From Stenotrophomonas sp. 57 (lineage in GTDB: Bacteria > Pseudomonadota > Gammaproteobacteria > Xanthomonadales > Xanthomonadaceae): a stretch of 64,000 bases of DNA. The notes under the pieces are model-generated. The model was given only the letters and a program-made list of their open reading frames with translations. It did no database searches and was not told where the DNA came from. This document shows positions 20,641 through 29,900 of the stretch, piece after piece (positions within the stretch are counted from its first letter, which is position 1; the number at the start of each line of letters is the position of its first letter). The position numbers and the translations under genes are program-made. Location: positions 1,734,001 through 1,798,000 of the forward strand of contig NZ_CP127407.1 of assembly GCF_030291075.1 (NCBI RefSeq), written 5' to 3'.

Positions 20641-21336
20641 ATGATCCGCAACACCACCCGCAACGTCGCACTGGCCCTGATGAGTGCGGCCGTCCTGTCG
20701 GCCTGCGCCACCGGCGGCTCCTATGTGCAGAGTGACCAGTACGGCAACCCGACCGAGCAGCAGAACCGCACCGGCCGCAATGCGCTGATCGGTACCGCCA
20801 TCGGCGTGGCCGCCGGCCTGCTCACCGGCGACAGCGCCACCGAGCGCCGCCAGCACGCGCTGATCGGCGCAGGTATCGGCGCGCTCAGCGGCGCCGCCGT
20901 CGGCCAGTACCAGGATCGCCAGGAACGCGCCCTGCGTGAGCGCACTGCCAATACCGGCATCGATGTGCAGCGCCAGGGCGACAACATCATGCTGAACCTG
21001 CCGGACGGCATCACCTTCGACTTCGGCAAGGCGACCCTGAAGCCGCAGTTCTACGGCTCGCTCAATGGCGTCGCCGGTACGCTGCGTGAGTACAACCAGA
21101 CCATGATCGAAGTGGTCGGCCACACCGACAGCATCGGCAGCGACGCTGTGAACAACCGACTGTCGAAGGAACGCGCCGACTCGGTCGCCCAGTACCTGAT
21201 CGGCCAGGGCGTGCAGAGCGTGCGTATCGAAACCCTGGGCGCCGGCAAGGCGTATCCGATTGCCGACAACAGCACCGACGCCGGCCGTGCAAAGAACCGC
21301 CGCGTCGAGATCCGCGTGATTCCGCTGAAGCAGTAA
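20641..21336 (+). CDS. OmpA-family lipoprotein, YiaD-like
   Basis: 231 residues. Signal peptide with lipobox VLSAC (Cys22), a glycine-zipper-like segment (NALIGTAIGVAAGLL and ALIGAGIGALSGAAVG) and a C-terminal OmpA domain (about 115-230) with the peptidoglycan-binding motif VGHTDSIGSDAVNNRLSKERA and GAGKAYPIA plus NRRVEI. It likely tethers the outer membrane to peptidoglycan, as YiaD does. An AAGGAG site precedes the ATG. It ends at the first of two duplicated terminators. Confidence 0.88.
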   Translation: MIRNTTRNVALALMSAAVLSACATGGSYVQSDQYGNPTEQQNRTGRNALIGTAIGVAAGLLTGDSATERRQHALIGAGIGALSGAAVGQYQDRQERALRERTANTGIDVQRQGDNIMLNLPDGITFDFGKATLKPQFYGSLNGVAGTLREYNQTMIEVVGHTDSIGSDAVNNRLSKERADSVAQYLIGQGVQSVRIETLGAGKAYPIADNSTDAGRAKNRRVEIRVIPLKQ

Positions 21337-21360
21337 CGCGCAGCGTTACAGTTCCGGCGT

Positions 21361-21432
21361 AGCCGGAACGAAAATGCCGCCCTTGCAGGCGGCATTTTTG
21401 CAGGTGCCGAGCGTGCTCGGCACGCCGATAGC
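21361..21432. repeat. 72-bp terminator-plus-REP module, copy 1
   Basis: Begins AGCCGGAACGAAAATGCCGC and ends CACGCCGATAGC. A second 72-bp copy at 21497-21568 differs at only five positions. Confidence 0.85.
21374..21399. terminator. Bidirectional terminator, copy 1
   Basis: Stem ATGCCGCC / GGCGGCAT with loop CTTGCA, flanked by AAAA on the left and TTTTT on the right, so it can work for the OmpA-like gene and for the opposing SDR gene. Confidence 0.8.
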
Positions 21433-21496
21433 GTTCCCGTTCGCGGCTTGTGCGAACGGCGCCGGCCAAGGTCGGCATCTACCGGAAGCCAGTCAT

Positions 21497-21568
21497 AGCC
21501 GGACCGAAAATGCCGCCCTTGCAGGCGGCATTTTTGTAGGTGCCGAGCTTGCCCGGCACGCCGATGGC
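21497..21568. repeat. 72-bp terminator-plus-REP module, copy 2
   Basis: Same module as 21361-21432, beginning AGCCGGACCGAAAATGCCGC. The right half is a GTAG palindrome, GTAGGTGCCGAGCTTGCCCG. Confidence 0.85.
21510..21535. terminator. Bidirectional terminator, copy 2
   Basis: Identical hairpin to 21374-21399, nearer to the end of the minus-strand SDR gene. Confidence 0.8.
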
Positions 21569-21594
21569 TCGACTCTACGCGTCCTTTCCCCACC

Positions 21595-22320
21595 TCACAC
21601 CGTCGCGGTAGGTCGCACTACGATCTCATTCACATCCACATCGGCCGGTTGCTCGATGGCGAACCGCACCGCGCGTCCAATCGCATCCGGCTGCAGCGCG
21701 ATGGCGCGGTAGCCGACCATCAGCTCGGCTGCAGCAGGATCGGTGATGCTGTCCGCCAACTCGCTCTCGACCACGCCAGGATGGATGCAGGTCACCCGCA
21801 ACTCGCGGTGCTCCTGGCGAAGGCCCTCGGAGATCGCACGCACCGCATATTTTGTCGCGCAGTACACCGCTGCAGTGGGCGATACGCTCAGTGCGCCAAC
21901 CGAGGCGATGTTGATGATCTGGCCACCACGCTGCGCGATCATCCCGGGCAGCACGGCGGCAATGCCGTAGAGCACGCCGCGGATGTTGACGTCGATCATC
22001 CGGTCCCATTCCTCCACTTTCAGCGACGCCATCCGGGACAAGGGCATCACGCCGGCATTGTTGACGATCACATCGATTGAACCGAAGTGCTGCCGCGCGG
22101 CCTCGGCGAACGCCTCGACCTGCGTCCGCTGGGTTACGTCGAGCGCGTGGACCTGCACCTCGGCACCTTGTTGGCGCAGTTCGTCGGCAAGTGCGTGCAG
22201 GCGATCCACTCGGCGGGCACCGAGTACCAGGCGCGCACCTGGTCGGGCGAGGGCGCGGGCGATGCCGGCGCCGATGCCGCTGGAGGCACCGGTGATCAGG
22301 ATGGTTCGGGAAAGGCTCAT
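21595..22320 (-). CDS. Short-chain dehydrogenase/reductase
   Basis: 241-residue classical SDR. NAD(P)-binding TGASSGIG at residues 10-17, NNAG, and the catalytic Ser plus YCATK (YxxxK) are all present. An Arg-Arg after beta-2 (GARRVDR) suggests NADPH preference. The substrate is unknown. Start ATG 22320 is set by the normal N-terminus of the family. It is divergent from the LysR gene at 22440, a layout typical of a LysR regulator controlling its neighbour. Confidence 0.92.
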   Translation of the reverse strand: MSLSRTILITGASSGIGAGIARALARPGARLVLGARRVDRLHALADELRQQGAEVQVHALDVTQRTQVEAFAEAARQHFGSIDVIVNNAGVMPLSRMASLKVEEWDRMIDVNIRGVLYGIAAVLPGMIAQRGGQIINIASVGALSVSPTAAVYCATKYAVRAISEGLRQEHRELRVTCIHPGVVESELADSITDPAAAELMVGYRAIALQPDAIGRAVRFAIEQPADVDVNEIVVRPTATV

Positions 22321-22439
22321 GGCAGTGTCTCTGAAGGAGTGGGGAGTGCCGGGGCGTGCCCGGTGCAACCACGGTAGACGCCGCACCTTGTCGCGATAAG
22401 ATGGCTACTGCTGATCACCTTGTTCAGAGTTGCTAAACA

Positions 22440-23336
22440 ATGCCGATCGACCTCAATGCCCTGGCGGTCTTCCAGCGGGTGGCGGATTGCGCCAGCTTCA
22501 CGGGTGCGGCCCAGCAACTGGGGGTGACCCGCTCGGCGGTCAGCCAGACCATCGCCAAGCTGGAACAGTCGCTGGGTGTTGCCCTGGTGCAGCGCACGAC
22601 GCGCAGCGTCAGCCTCACTGACGCCGGGCAGTCCCTGCTGGTTTCGGTCAGCCCTGCGCTGGCGGAGCTGGGCGATGCGCTGGAGGCCAGCGTGCGCCGC
22701 CAGGCCGCCGTCTCCGGGCAATTGCGGCTTGCGGTGTCCTCCATCGCCGAGGCGTTCCTGGCGGGCCCGTTGCTGGCCACGTTCGCGGCACGTTATCCGG
22801 CGCTGCAGGTGGACATCACGGTGACCGACGACGTGTTCGACATCGTCGGCGCAGGCTTCGACGCCGGGGTGCGTCTGGGCGAGGTCATTGCCCAGGACAT
22901 GGTCGCGGTTCCGGTGTCGGCGCGGCAACGCCAGCTTGTGGTGTGCTCGCCGGACTATCGCGACGCGCACGTGCTGCCGACCCATCCGCGTGAGCTGGCC
23001 GCCCATCGCTGCATCGGCTGGCGCAGCGCGCCGGGCAGGGCGCCTTATCGCTGGGAGTTCGAGGAGCGCGGCCGGGAGTTCAGTGTCGATGTGCAGCCGG
23101 AAATCACCAGCAACGACATGGGCGTAATGCTCAGGTTGGCGTTGGCCGGGGCGGGGCTGGCCATCGGCATGGAAGAAACCTGGCGCCCTTGGCTGCAGCG
23201 CGGCGAACTGGTGTCCGTGCTGGATGCGTTCTGCCCGCGGTTCGCAGGCTTCTTCCTGTACTACCCCAGCCGTCGCCAATCCGAGCCGAAACTGCGCGCG
23301 CTGGTCGAACACGTGCTTGCACAGCGGCCGGGGTAG
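22440..23336 (+). CDS. LysR-family transcriptional regulator
   Basis: 298 residues. N-terminal winged helix (FQRVADCASFTGAAQQLGVTRSAVSQTIAKLEQSLG) and a C-terminal periplasmic-binding-like effector domain. The HTH resembles the CrgA/DmlR group. It is divergent from the SDR gene and probably regulates it from the 119-base gap. The convergent LysR gene smeRv ends 27 bases beyond it. Confidence 0.93.
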   Translation: MPIDLNALAVFQRVADCASFTGAAQQLGVTRSAVSQTIAKLEQSLGVALVQRTTRSVSLTDAGQSLLVSVSPALAELGDALEASVRRQAAVSGQLRLAVSSIAEAFLAGPLLATFAARYPALQVDITVTDDVFDIVGAGFDAGVRLGEVIAQDMVAVPVSARQRQLVVCSPDYRDAHVLPTHPRELAAHRCIGWRSAPGRAPYRWEFEERGREFSVDVQPEITSNDMGVMLRLALAGAGLAIGMEETWRPWLQRGELVSVLDAFCPRFAGFFLYYPSRRQSEPKLRALVEHVLAQRPG

Positions 23337-23363
23337 CTCCACGCCATGCGTGGATACCCTCGG

Positions 23364-24395
23364 TCATGCCGCCGAAGCGGCCACCTTCTCCAGGATGCGC
23401 TTGCCGCTGCTTTCCAGTGCCGCGTCTTCCTGCGCCTTCTGCTGCTGTGCCAGCTTCGCGCCCGGGCATTGGGCCAGCATGTAGTTGGCGTCGAAGTTGA
23501 GCTTCTCGACCAGGAAGTCGACGAACGCACGCACCTTCGGCGAGACCAGGCGGCCACCGGCGAACACGGCGTTGAAGTCCACTTCCGGGCCGGTCCAGCC
23601 GGCCAGTACGCGGCGCACCATGCCCGACTCGACGAACGGCTTGGCCATCACGTCGCCGGTCAGCAGCAGGCCTTCGCCACACACCAGCGCGCCATTCAAC
23701 GCAGACATGTCGTTGGCCGTCATCAGCGGGGTGACCGGGAAGTCGCGCAGTTCGCCGCCGTTCTCGCCCAGCTGCCAGGTGAAGCGCGGGGAGTTGCCGG
23801 TGTGGTACGGCTTGCGCATGGCCAGGATGCGATGGAACTGCAGCTCTTCCGGATGCAGCGGCTCGCCATAGCGTTCGATGTAGGCCGGGCTGGCGAACAC
23901 CTGCGTGCGCAGGCTGCCGAGTTTGCGCGCGACCAGGTTGGAATCGGGCAGGGCACCGACGCGCAACGCGAGATCTGCTTCGCCGGCAATCAGGTCCAGC
24001 TTCTCATTGCCCATGTGCATGTCCAGGCGGATCTCTGGATATTGCGCATGGAACTGGCCCAGCAGCGGGGCGATCCAGGTGATGCCGATCGAGTAGGGCA
24101 CGGTGAAGCGCAGCCAGCCGCGCGGGCCGGACTGCAGCTGGCTCACCGCGCTCTCGGCTTCTTCCAGTTCGCGGGCGATGCGCTGGCAATGCTCGTGATA
24201 GATCGAACCGGCTTCGGTCAGGCCGAGGCGTCGCGTGGTCCGGTGCAGCAGTCGCGCGCCCAGGCGCGTTTCCAGCTCCTGCACTTTGCGGCTGACCGTG
24301 GTCTTGGGCAGGCCGAGCGATTTGGCAGCGGCAATGAAGCTGCCTTGCTCGACCACCTTGACGAAGATCAGCGTCTCGTTGAGATCGTGGGACAT
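23364..24395 (-). CDS. smeRv: LysR regulator of the SmeVWX efflux operon
   Basis: 343 residues: winged helix at the N-terminus (FVKVVEQGSFIAAAKSLGLPKTTVSRKVQELE), effector domain, and a Gln/Ala-rich C-terminal extension of about 35 residues. Position divergent from an SDR-MFP-RND-SDR-OMF operon matches SmeRv of S. maltophilia, where altered SmeRv leads to SmeVWX overproduction and drug resistance. Residue 266 is Gly (in RRVLAG), the residue I recall being changed to Asp in an overproducing mutant, so this copy looks wild type there. ATG 24395 is chosen over an upstream in-frame ATG at 24428. Confidence 0.9.
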   Translation of the reverse strand: MSHDLNETLIFVKVVEQGSFIAAAKSLGLPKTTVSRKVQELETRLGARLLHRTTRRLGLTEAGSIYHEHCQRIARELEEAESAVSQLQSGPRGWLRFTVPYSIGITWIAPLLGQFHAQYPEIRLDMHMGNEKLDLIAGEADLALRVGALPDSNLVARKLGSLRTQVFASPAYIERYGEPLHPEELQFHRILAMRKPYHTGNSPRFTWQLGENGGELRDFPVTPLMTANDMSALNGALVCGEGLLLTGDVMAKPFVESGMVRRVLAGWTGPEVDFNAVFAGGRLVSPKVRAFVDFLVEKLNFDANYMLAQCPGAKLAQQQKAQEDAALESSGKRILEKVAASAA

Positions 24396-24472
24396 GGTCG
24401 GGGGTCCTGGACGTCGGGGATGGGACAATCGTGACAGAACGATTGGACCGGGTGCGGGATGATTATTCCCCT

Positions 24473-24488
24473 TAATCAGGACTAATCA
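24473..24488. promoter_or_regulatory. Direct repeat in the smeRv-smeU1 divergent region
   Basis: TAATCA-GGAC-TAATCA, two six-base repeats 10 bases apart (one helical turn) in an AT-rich patch of the 147-base gap between the divergent genes. A candidate binding site for SmeRv; it lacks the palindromic T-N11-A form of the usual LysR box. Confidence 0.35.
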
Positions 24489-24542
24489 AGTAAAGGTTTG
24501 AGGTCTATCGTGGCGCCATTCGTTAGTTGGAGCCCGTCCCCC

Positions 24543-24770
24543 ATGAGCCTGCGCAACATTCTTGCCCGACTCCGGAACGCCGGCCAGAACACCCTGGACC
24601 TGGCGATGACCGTCGAAGCCCGTCCGAGTTCCTTGGTGCACAAGGACTTTCGTGAGTTTACCGCCCCCATGCGTCAGCAGCGTGGCGGCGCGGTCCGCCT
24701 GGCCCCGCACAAGGGCGACCGCCTGCGTCGAATCGGGACTATCCCGGATTTGGGAGGAAATGTCCCGTGA
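24543..24770 (+). CDS. Small protein encoded first in the SmeVWX operon
   Basis: 75-residue basic protein of unknown function, MSLRNILARLRNAGQNTLDL at the start. The ATG has GGAG about 9 bases upstream. The frame ends with TGA overlapping the GTG of smeU1 by 4 bases, a sign of translational coupling. The first half has codon use like its neighbours; the second half is Arg/Gly-rich and less convincing. It could be a true small gene or a leader for smeU1. Confidence 0.45.
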   Translation: MSLRNILARLRNAGQNTLDLAMTVEARPSSLVHKDFREFTAPMRQQRGGAVRLAPHKGDRLRRIGTIPDLGGNVP

Positions 24771-25537
24771 ATGGGATACTGACGCCCGAAGTCCTGGTTC
24801 TCGGTGGCACCGGTGCGGTCGGCCAGGGCGTGGTCGGCGCATTGCTGGAGGCCGGCAGCCCGGTGCTTGTGGTTGGCCGCGACCCGGGCCGGCTGGCGGC
24901 ACTGCACGAGCAGTTTGCCGATGAGCCGGGCCTGGAGACGGTGCTGGGTTCGCTCAGCGACGATGGATCGGCGCGCGCGCTGGCCGAACGCATCGCGCAG
25001 CGCCCTCGACCGCTGGCGGCGGTGATCGCCGCGATGGGCGGCCCGTACCGCCGCGGCCGGGTGACCGATCGCAACGGTGATGAACTGATGGGCGCGATGC
25101 AGGCCGATCTGATGCCGCACGTACACGCGGTGCGTCACCTGCTGCCGCTGCTGCAGGACAACGTGCACGCGCGCCGCTACGTGATGATCGGCAGCCCGGC
25201 CAACGCCAAGCCATGGGCGGGCTACGGCGAAACCTCGATCACCACCGCTGCACTGCGCATGTATGCGCAGGTGGTGCACCAGGAAGCGCAGGCGCTGGGC
25301 GTGCGCGCGCAGATGCTGGAAGTGTGCAGCCCGGTGTGCACGCCGGCCAACGCCGCCAACGCCTGCATCGAGTGGCCCAGCTCGCTGCTGGTCGGCCGCC
25401 GCGTGGTCTCACTGCTGGATGGTTGCCGTGACAACCGCGCCATCGTCCGGTGTGACAGCAGCGATGCCGAATTGCCGCGCGGCCTGCTGCACCTTGAAGT
25501 CCCCCCTTTGTGGCGCGATACCGCAGGCGTCGCTTGA
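24767..25537 (+). CDS. smeU1: SDR-like protein SmeU1 of the SmeVWX operon
   Basis: 256 residues with a Rossmann nucleotide-binding motif GGTGAVGQG (13-21), then VGRDPGR. The usual active site is altered: the position of YxxxK reads YGETS, so the catalytic Lys is missing and the protein may bind NAD(P) without classical dehydrogenase chemistry. A strong GGAGGAA site lies 6 bases before the GTG start. In S. maltophilia the SmeU1 and SmeU2 proteins flank the pump genes; their role in efflux is unknown. Confidence 0.85.
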   Translation: MNGILTPEVLVLGGTGAVGQGVVGALLEAGSPVLVVGRDPGRLAALHEQFADEPGLETVLGSLSDDGSARALAERIAQRPRPLAAVIAAMGGPYRRGRVTDRNGDELMGAMQADLMPHVHAVRHLLPLLQDNVHARRYVMIGSPANAKPWAGYGETSITTAALRMYAQVVHQEAQALGVRAQMLEVCSPVCTPANAANACIEWPSSLLVGRRVVSLLDGCRDNRAIVRCDSSDAELPRGLLHLEVPPLWRDTAGVA

Positions 25538-25619
25538 CCTCGACCAAGGTTGAGGTCGCAGTATGCGGCGCCGATTTTTGCAACACGTTCTCATATAGCT
25601 GTACCACCCCTCCGTACGG

Positions 25620-26852
25620 ATGCATGCCATGACTTCCCCCAATACCACCCCACATCGTTTCGGCCATCGCATCGCGATGGTCGGCGTGTCGATCCTCGCC
25701 GCGGCCGTGCTGGCGGCCTGCAGCGGCGGCCATGCCGAAGAAGCCGGTGCACCACCTCCGCCGCAGGTCAGCGCAGCGCCGGTGCTGGTCAAGCAGGTCA
25801 GCCAGTGGGACGAATTCAGCGGCCGCGTCGAAGCGGTACAGAGCGTTGAACTGCGTCCGCGCGTGTCCGGCTACATCGACAAGGTCAACTACGTCGAAGG
25901 CCAGGAAGTGAAGAAGGGCGAAGTGCTCTTCACCATCGACGCGCGCAGCTACCAGGCCGAGTACGATCGCGCTGCGGCCGAGCTGGCCCGGGCACGTACC
26001 CAGGCCACGCTGGCCCGCAGCGAGTCCGAGCGTGCCAAGCGGCTGTCCGAGCAGCAGGCGATCTCCACCGAGACCGCCGAGCAGCGTCGTGCCGCCGCCG
26101 ACCAGTCCGGCGCCGCCGTTCAGGCCGCGCAGGCGGCGCTGGATGCGGCCCGCCTCAACCTGGAGTTCACCAAGGTGCGTGCACCGATCGACGGCCGTGC
26201 CGGCCGCGCGATGGTCACCGCCGGCAACCTGGTCACCGCCGGCGACAGCGCCAGCGTGCTGACCACGCTGGTCTCGCTGGATACCGTGTTCGTCTACTTC
26301 GATGCCGACGAAAGCACCTTCCTGCGCTATGCCCAGATGGCACGCAAGGGTGAGCGCCCGAGCGAGCGTGACAGCGAACTGCCGGTGAAGGTCGGCCTGT
26401 CCGGTGAAGAAGGCTACCCGCACGCGGGCAAGGTCGACTTCCTCGACAACCAGGTTGCCCGCAGCACTGGCACCATCCGCGTCCGCGCACTGCTGGACAA
26501 CGCCGACCGCCAGTTCACGCCGGGCCTGTTCGCCCGCGTGCAGCTGCTCGGCAGCGGCCAGTTCCAGGCCCTGCTGATCGACGACAAGGCGGTGCTGACC
26601 GACCAGGACCGCAAGTACGTCTACGTGGTCGACAAGGATGGCAAGGCCCAGCGCCGCGACATCCAGCTCGGCCGCACCGCCGACGGCCTGCGTATCGTCG
26701 AGCACGGCCTGGCCGCCGGTGACAAGGTGATCATCGACGGCGTGCAGAAGGTCTTCATGCCGGGCATGCCGGTGCAGGCCAAGGCGGTGGCGATGCAGCC
26801 ACAGCCGGCGCCGGCACCGGGCCGCGATGCCACTGCTGCCCTGAAGCACTGA
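25620..26852 (+). CDS. smeV: RND efflux periplasmic adaptor SmeV
   Basis: 410-residue membrane fusion protein. Lipobox VLAAC anchors it at the inner membrane. Domains in order: lipoyl half (RVSGYIDKVNYVEGQEVKKGE), coiled-coil hairpin (about 110-180, EYDRAAAELARARTQATLAR), second lipoyl half (KVRAPIDGRAGRAMVT), beta-barrel and membrane-proximal domains. It links SmeW to SmeX. ATG 25620 is used; ATG 25629 is a possible alternative. It lies 82 bases after smeU1. Confidence 0.93.
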   Translation: MHAMTSPNTTPHRFGHRIAMVGVSILAAAVLAACSGGHAEEAGAPPPPQVSAAPVLVKQVSQWDEFSGRVEAVQSVELRPRVSGYIDKVNYVEGQEVKKGEVLFTIDARSYQAEYDRAAAELARARTQATLARSESERAKRLSEQQAISTETAEQRRAAADQSGAAVQAAQAALDAARLNLEFTKVRAPIDGRAGRAMVTAGNLVTAGDSASVLTTLVSLDTVFVYFDADESTFLRYAQMARKGERPSERDSELPVKVGLSGEEGYPHAGKVDFLDNQVARSTGTIRVRALLDNADRQFTPGLFARVQLLGSGQFQALLIDDKAVLTDQDRKYVYVVDKDGKAQRRDIQLGRTADGLRIVEHGLAAGDKVIIDGVQKVFMPGMPVQAKAVAMQPQPAPAPGRDATAALKH

Positions 26853-26979
26853 TCCGCCGTCTCCTGATCCGCGTCCCCGCTTAGCTGCCGGCGCCAGCGG
26901 CAGCCTTCCCTGCCTTCGTCATCCCGGCGAGGGGCAGGGTGGCTGTTGCCCGCCGTCAGCCTTTCCCAGGAATTCCTCC

Positions 26980-29900
26980 ATGGACTTTTCCCGTTTCTTC
27001 ATCGACAGGCCGATCTTCGCGGCGGTGCTGTCGATCGTGATCTTCGCCGCAGGCCTGATCACGATTCCGATCCTGCCGATCAGCGAGTACCCCGAAGTGG
27101 TGCCGCCGTCGGTGGTCGTGCGCACGGTCTATCCGGGCGCCAACCCCAAGGTCATTGCCGAGACCGTCGCCACGCCGCTTGAAGAAGCCATCAACGGCGT
27201 TGAAGGCATGATGTACCTGAAGTCGGTCGCCGGCTCGGACGGCGTGCTGCAGATGACCGTCACCTTCCGCCCGGGCACCGACCCGGACGCGGCGGCGGTG
27301 AAGGTGCAGAATCGCGTGGCGCAGGCGCAGGCGCGCCTGCCCGAAGACGTGCGCCGGCAGGGCGTGACCACGCAGAAGCAGTCGCCGACCTTCCTGATGG
27401 TGGTGCACCTGACCTCGCCGCAAGGCAAGTACGACACCCTGTACCTGCGCAACTACGCACGCCTGCACGTCAAGGACGCGCTGGCGCGTATTCCGGGCGT
27501 GGGTGACGCGCAGATCTTCGGTGGCGGCGACTACGCCATGCGCGCCTGGCTGGACCCGGACAAGGTGGCATCGCGCGGGCTGACCGCCAGCGACGTCGTG
27601 CGCGCCATGCGCGAGCAGAACGTGCAGGTGTCGGCCGGCCAGCTCGGCGCCGAACCGCTGCCGGACAGCAAGTTCCTGACCCTGATCAATGCCCAGGGCC
27701 GGCTGAAGACCGAGAAGGAATTCGGCGACATCGTGCTCAAGAGCGGCACCGATGGCGAGATCGTGCGCCTGTCCGACGTGGCCCGCCTGGAACTGGGTGC
27801 GGGTGACTACACCCTGCGTTCGCAGCTGGACGGCAAGAACGCGGTCGGTATCGGTATCTTCCAGTCGCCGGGTGCGAACGCGCTGGAGATTCGTGACCAT
27901 GTCATCTCGACGATGGACGAGATGCAGAAGACCATGCCGGCCGACGTCAAGTACGAAGCCGTGTATGACACCACCATCTTCGTGCGCGATTCGATCAAGG
28001 CCGTGGTCTCCACGCTGCTGGAAGCCATCGCGCTGGTGGTGCTGGTGGTGATCCTGTTCCTGCAGACCTGGCGTGCCTCGATCATCCCGTTGATCGCGGT
28101 GCCGGTGTCGGTGGTGGGTACCTTTGCTGCGCTGTACCTGCTGGGCTTCTCGATCAACACGCTGAGCCTGTTCGGCCTGGTGCTGGCGATCGGCATCGTG
28201 GTCGACGACGCGATCGTGGTGGTGGAGAACGTCGAGCGCAACATCGAAGAAGGCCTGTCGCCCACCGCGGCGGCACACCAGGCCATGCGTGAGGTGTCCG
28301 GCCCGATCGTGGCGATCGCGCTGGTGCTGTGTGCCGTGTTCGTGCCGATGGCGTTCCTGTCCGGTGTCACCGGCCAGTTCTACAAGCAGTTCGCGGTCAC
28401 CATCGCCATCTCCACGGTGATCTCGGCGATCAACTCGCTGACCCTGTCGCCAGCGCTGGCCGCGCGCCTGCTGAAGGCCCACGGCGCACCGAAGGATGGC
28501 CCGAGCCGCCTGATCGATCGCCTGTTCGGCTGGGTGTTCCGCCCGTTCAACCGCTTCTTCAAGTCCAGTTCGGAGAAGTACGAGCGTGGCGTGGCCCGCA
28601 TCCTCGGCCGTCGCGGCGCGGTGTTCGTGGTCTACGCGATCCTGCTGGTCGGTACCGGCGTGATCTTCAAGCTGGTGCCGCCGGGCTTCATCCCGACCCA
28701 GGACAAGCTGTACCTGATCGCCGGCGTGAAGCTTCCGGAAGGCTCGTCGATCGCGCGTACCGATGAAATGCTGCGCAAGGTGGCCAAGATCGCCCAGGAA
28801 ACCGACGGCGTGGCCCACACCATTTCGTTCCCGGGCCTGAATGCGCTGCAGTTCACCAACACGCCGAACACCGGTGTGGCGTTCATTCCGCTCAAGCCGT
28901 TCGCCGAGCGTCATGGCCGTACCGCCGCGCAGATCAATGCCGAGATCAACCAGAAGATCGCCGGCCTGCAGGAGGGCTTCGCGTTCGCGATGATGCCGCC
29001 GCCGATCCTCGGCCTGGGCAACGGCAACGGCTACCAGATGTTCATCGAGGACCGCGGCAACCTGGGCTACGGCGCATTGCAGAATGCCGTGCAGGCGATG
29101 CAGGGTACCGTTGCGCAGACCCCGGGCATGGCCTTCCCGATTTCCAGCTACCAGGCCAACGTGCCGCAGCTCGATGCCGAGGTGGACCGTGTCAAGGCGA
29201 AGGCTCAGGGCGTACAGCTCACCGAACTGTTCGACACGCTGCAGACCTACCTGGGTTCGGCCTACGTCAACGACTTCAACCAGTTCGGCCGCACCTGGCA
29301 GGTGATCGCCCAGGCCGACGGTCCGTTCCGCGAGACGGTCGAGGACATCGGCAAGCTGCGTACCCGCAATGACCGCGGCGAGATGGTGCCGATCGGTTCG
29401 ATGGTCACCATCAAGCAGACCTTCGGCCCGGACCCGGTGCTGCGCTTCAACGGTTACCCGGCCGCGGACCTGGCCGGTGAAGCCGACCCGCGCCTGCTGT
29501 CCTCGGCCGAAGCGATGAACAAGCTGACCGAGATCGCCGGCAAGGTGCTGCCGGTGGGCATGACCACCGAATGGACCGACCTGAGTTACCAGCAGGCCAC
29601 GCAGGGCAAGGCCGCCTTCATCGTGTTCCCGGTGGCGATCATGCTGGCCTTCCTGGTGCTGGCCGCGCTGTACGAGAGTTGGTCGCTGCCGCTGGCGGTG
29701 ATCCTGATCGTTCCGATGACCCTGCTGTCCGCGCTGTTTGGCGTGTGGCTGACCGGTGGTGACAACAACGTGTTCGTGCAGGTCGGCCTGGTAGTGCTGA
29801 TGGGCCTGGCGTGCAAGAACGCGATCCTGATCGTCGAATTCGCCAGAGAGCTGGAGATGGGCGGCAAGGGTATCGTTGAAGCCGCGCTGGAAGCCTGCCG

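Noticed and set aside
24498..24542. Longer start for the small gene before smeU1
   Set aside because: The 15 upstream codons overlap the intergenic region and have no ribosome site; the ATG at 24543 does.
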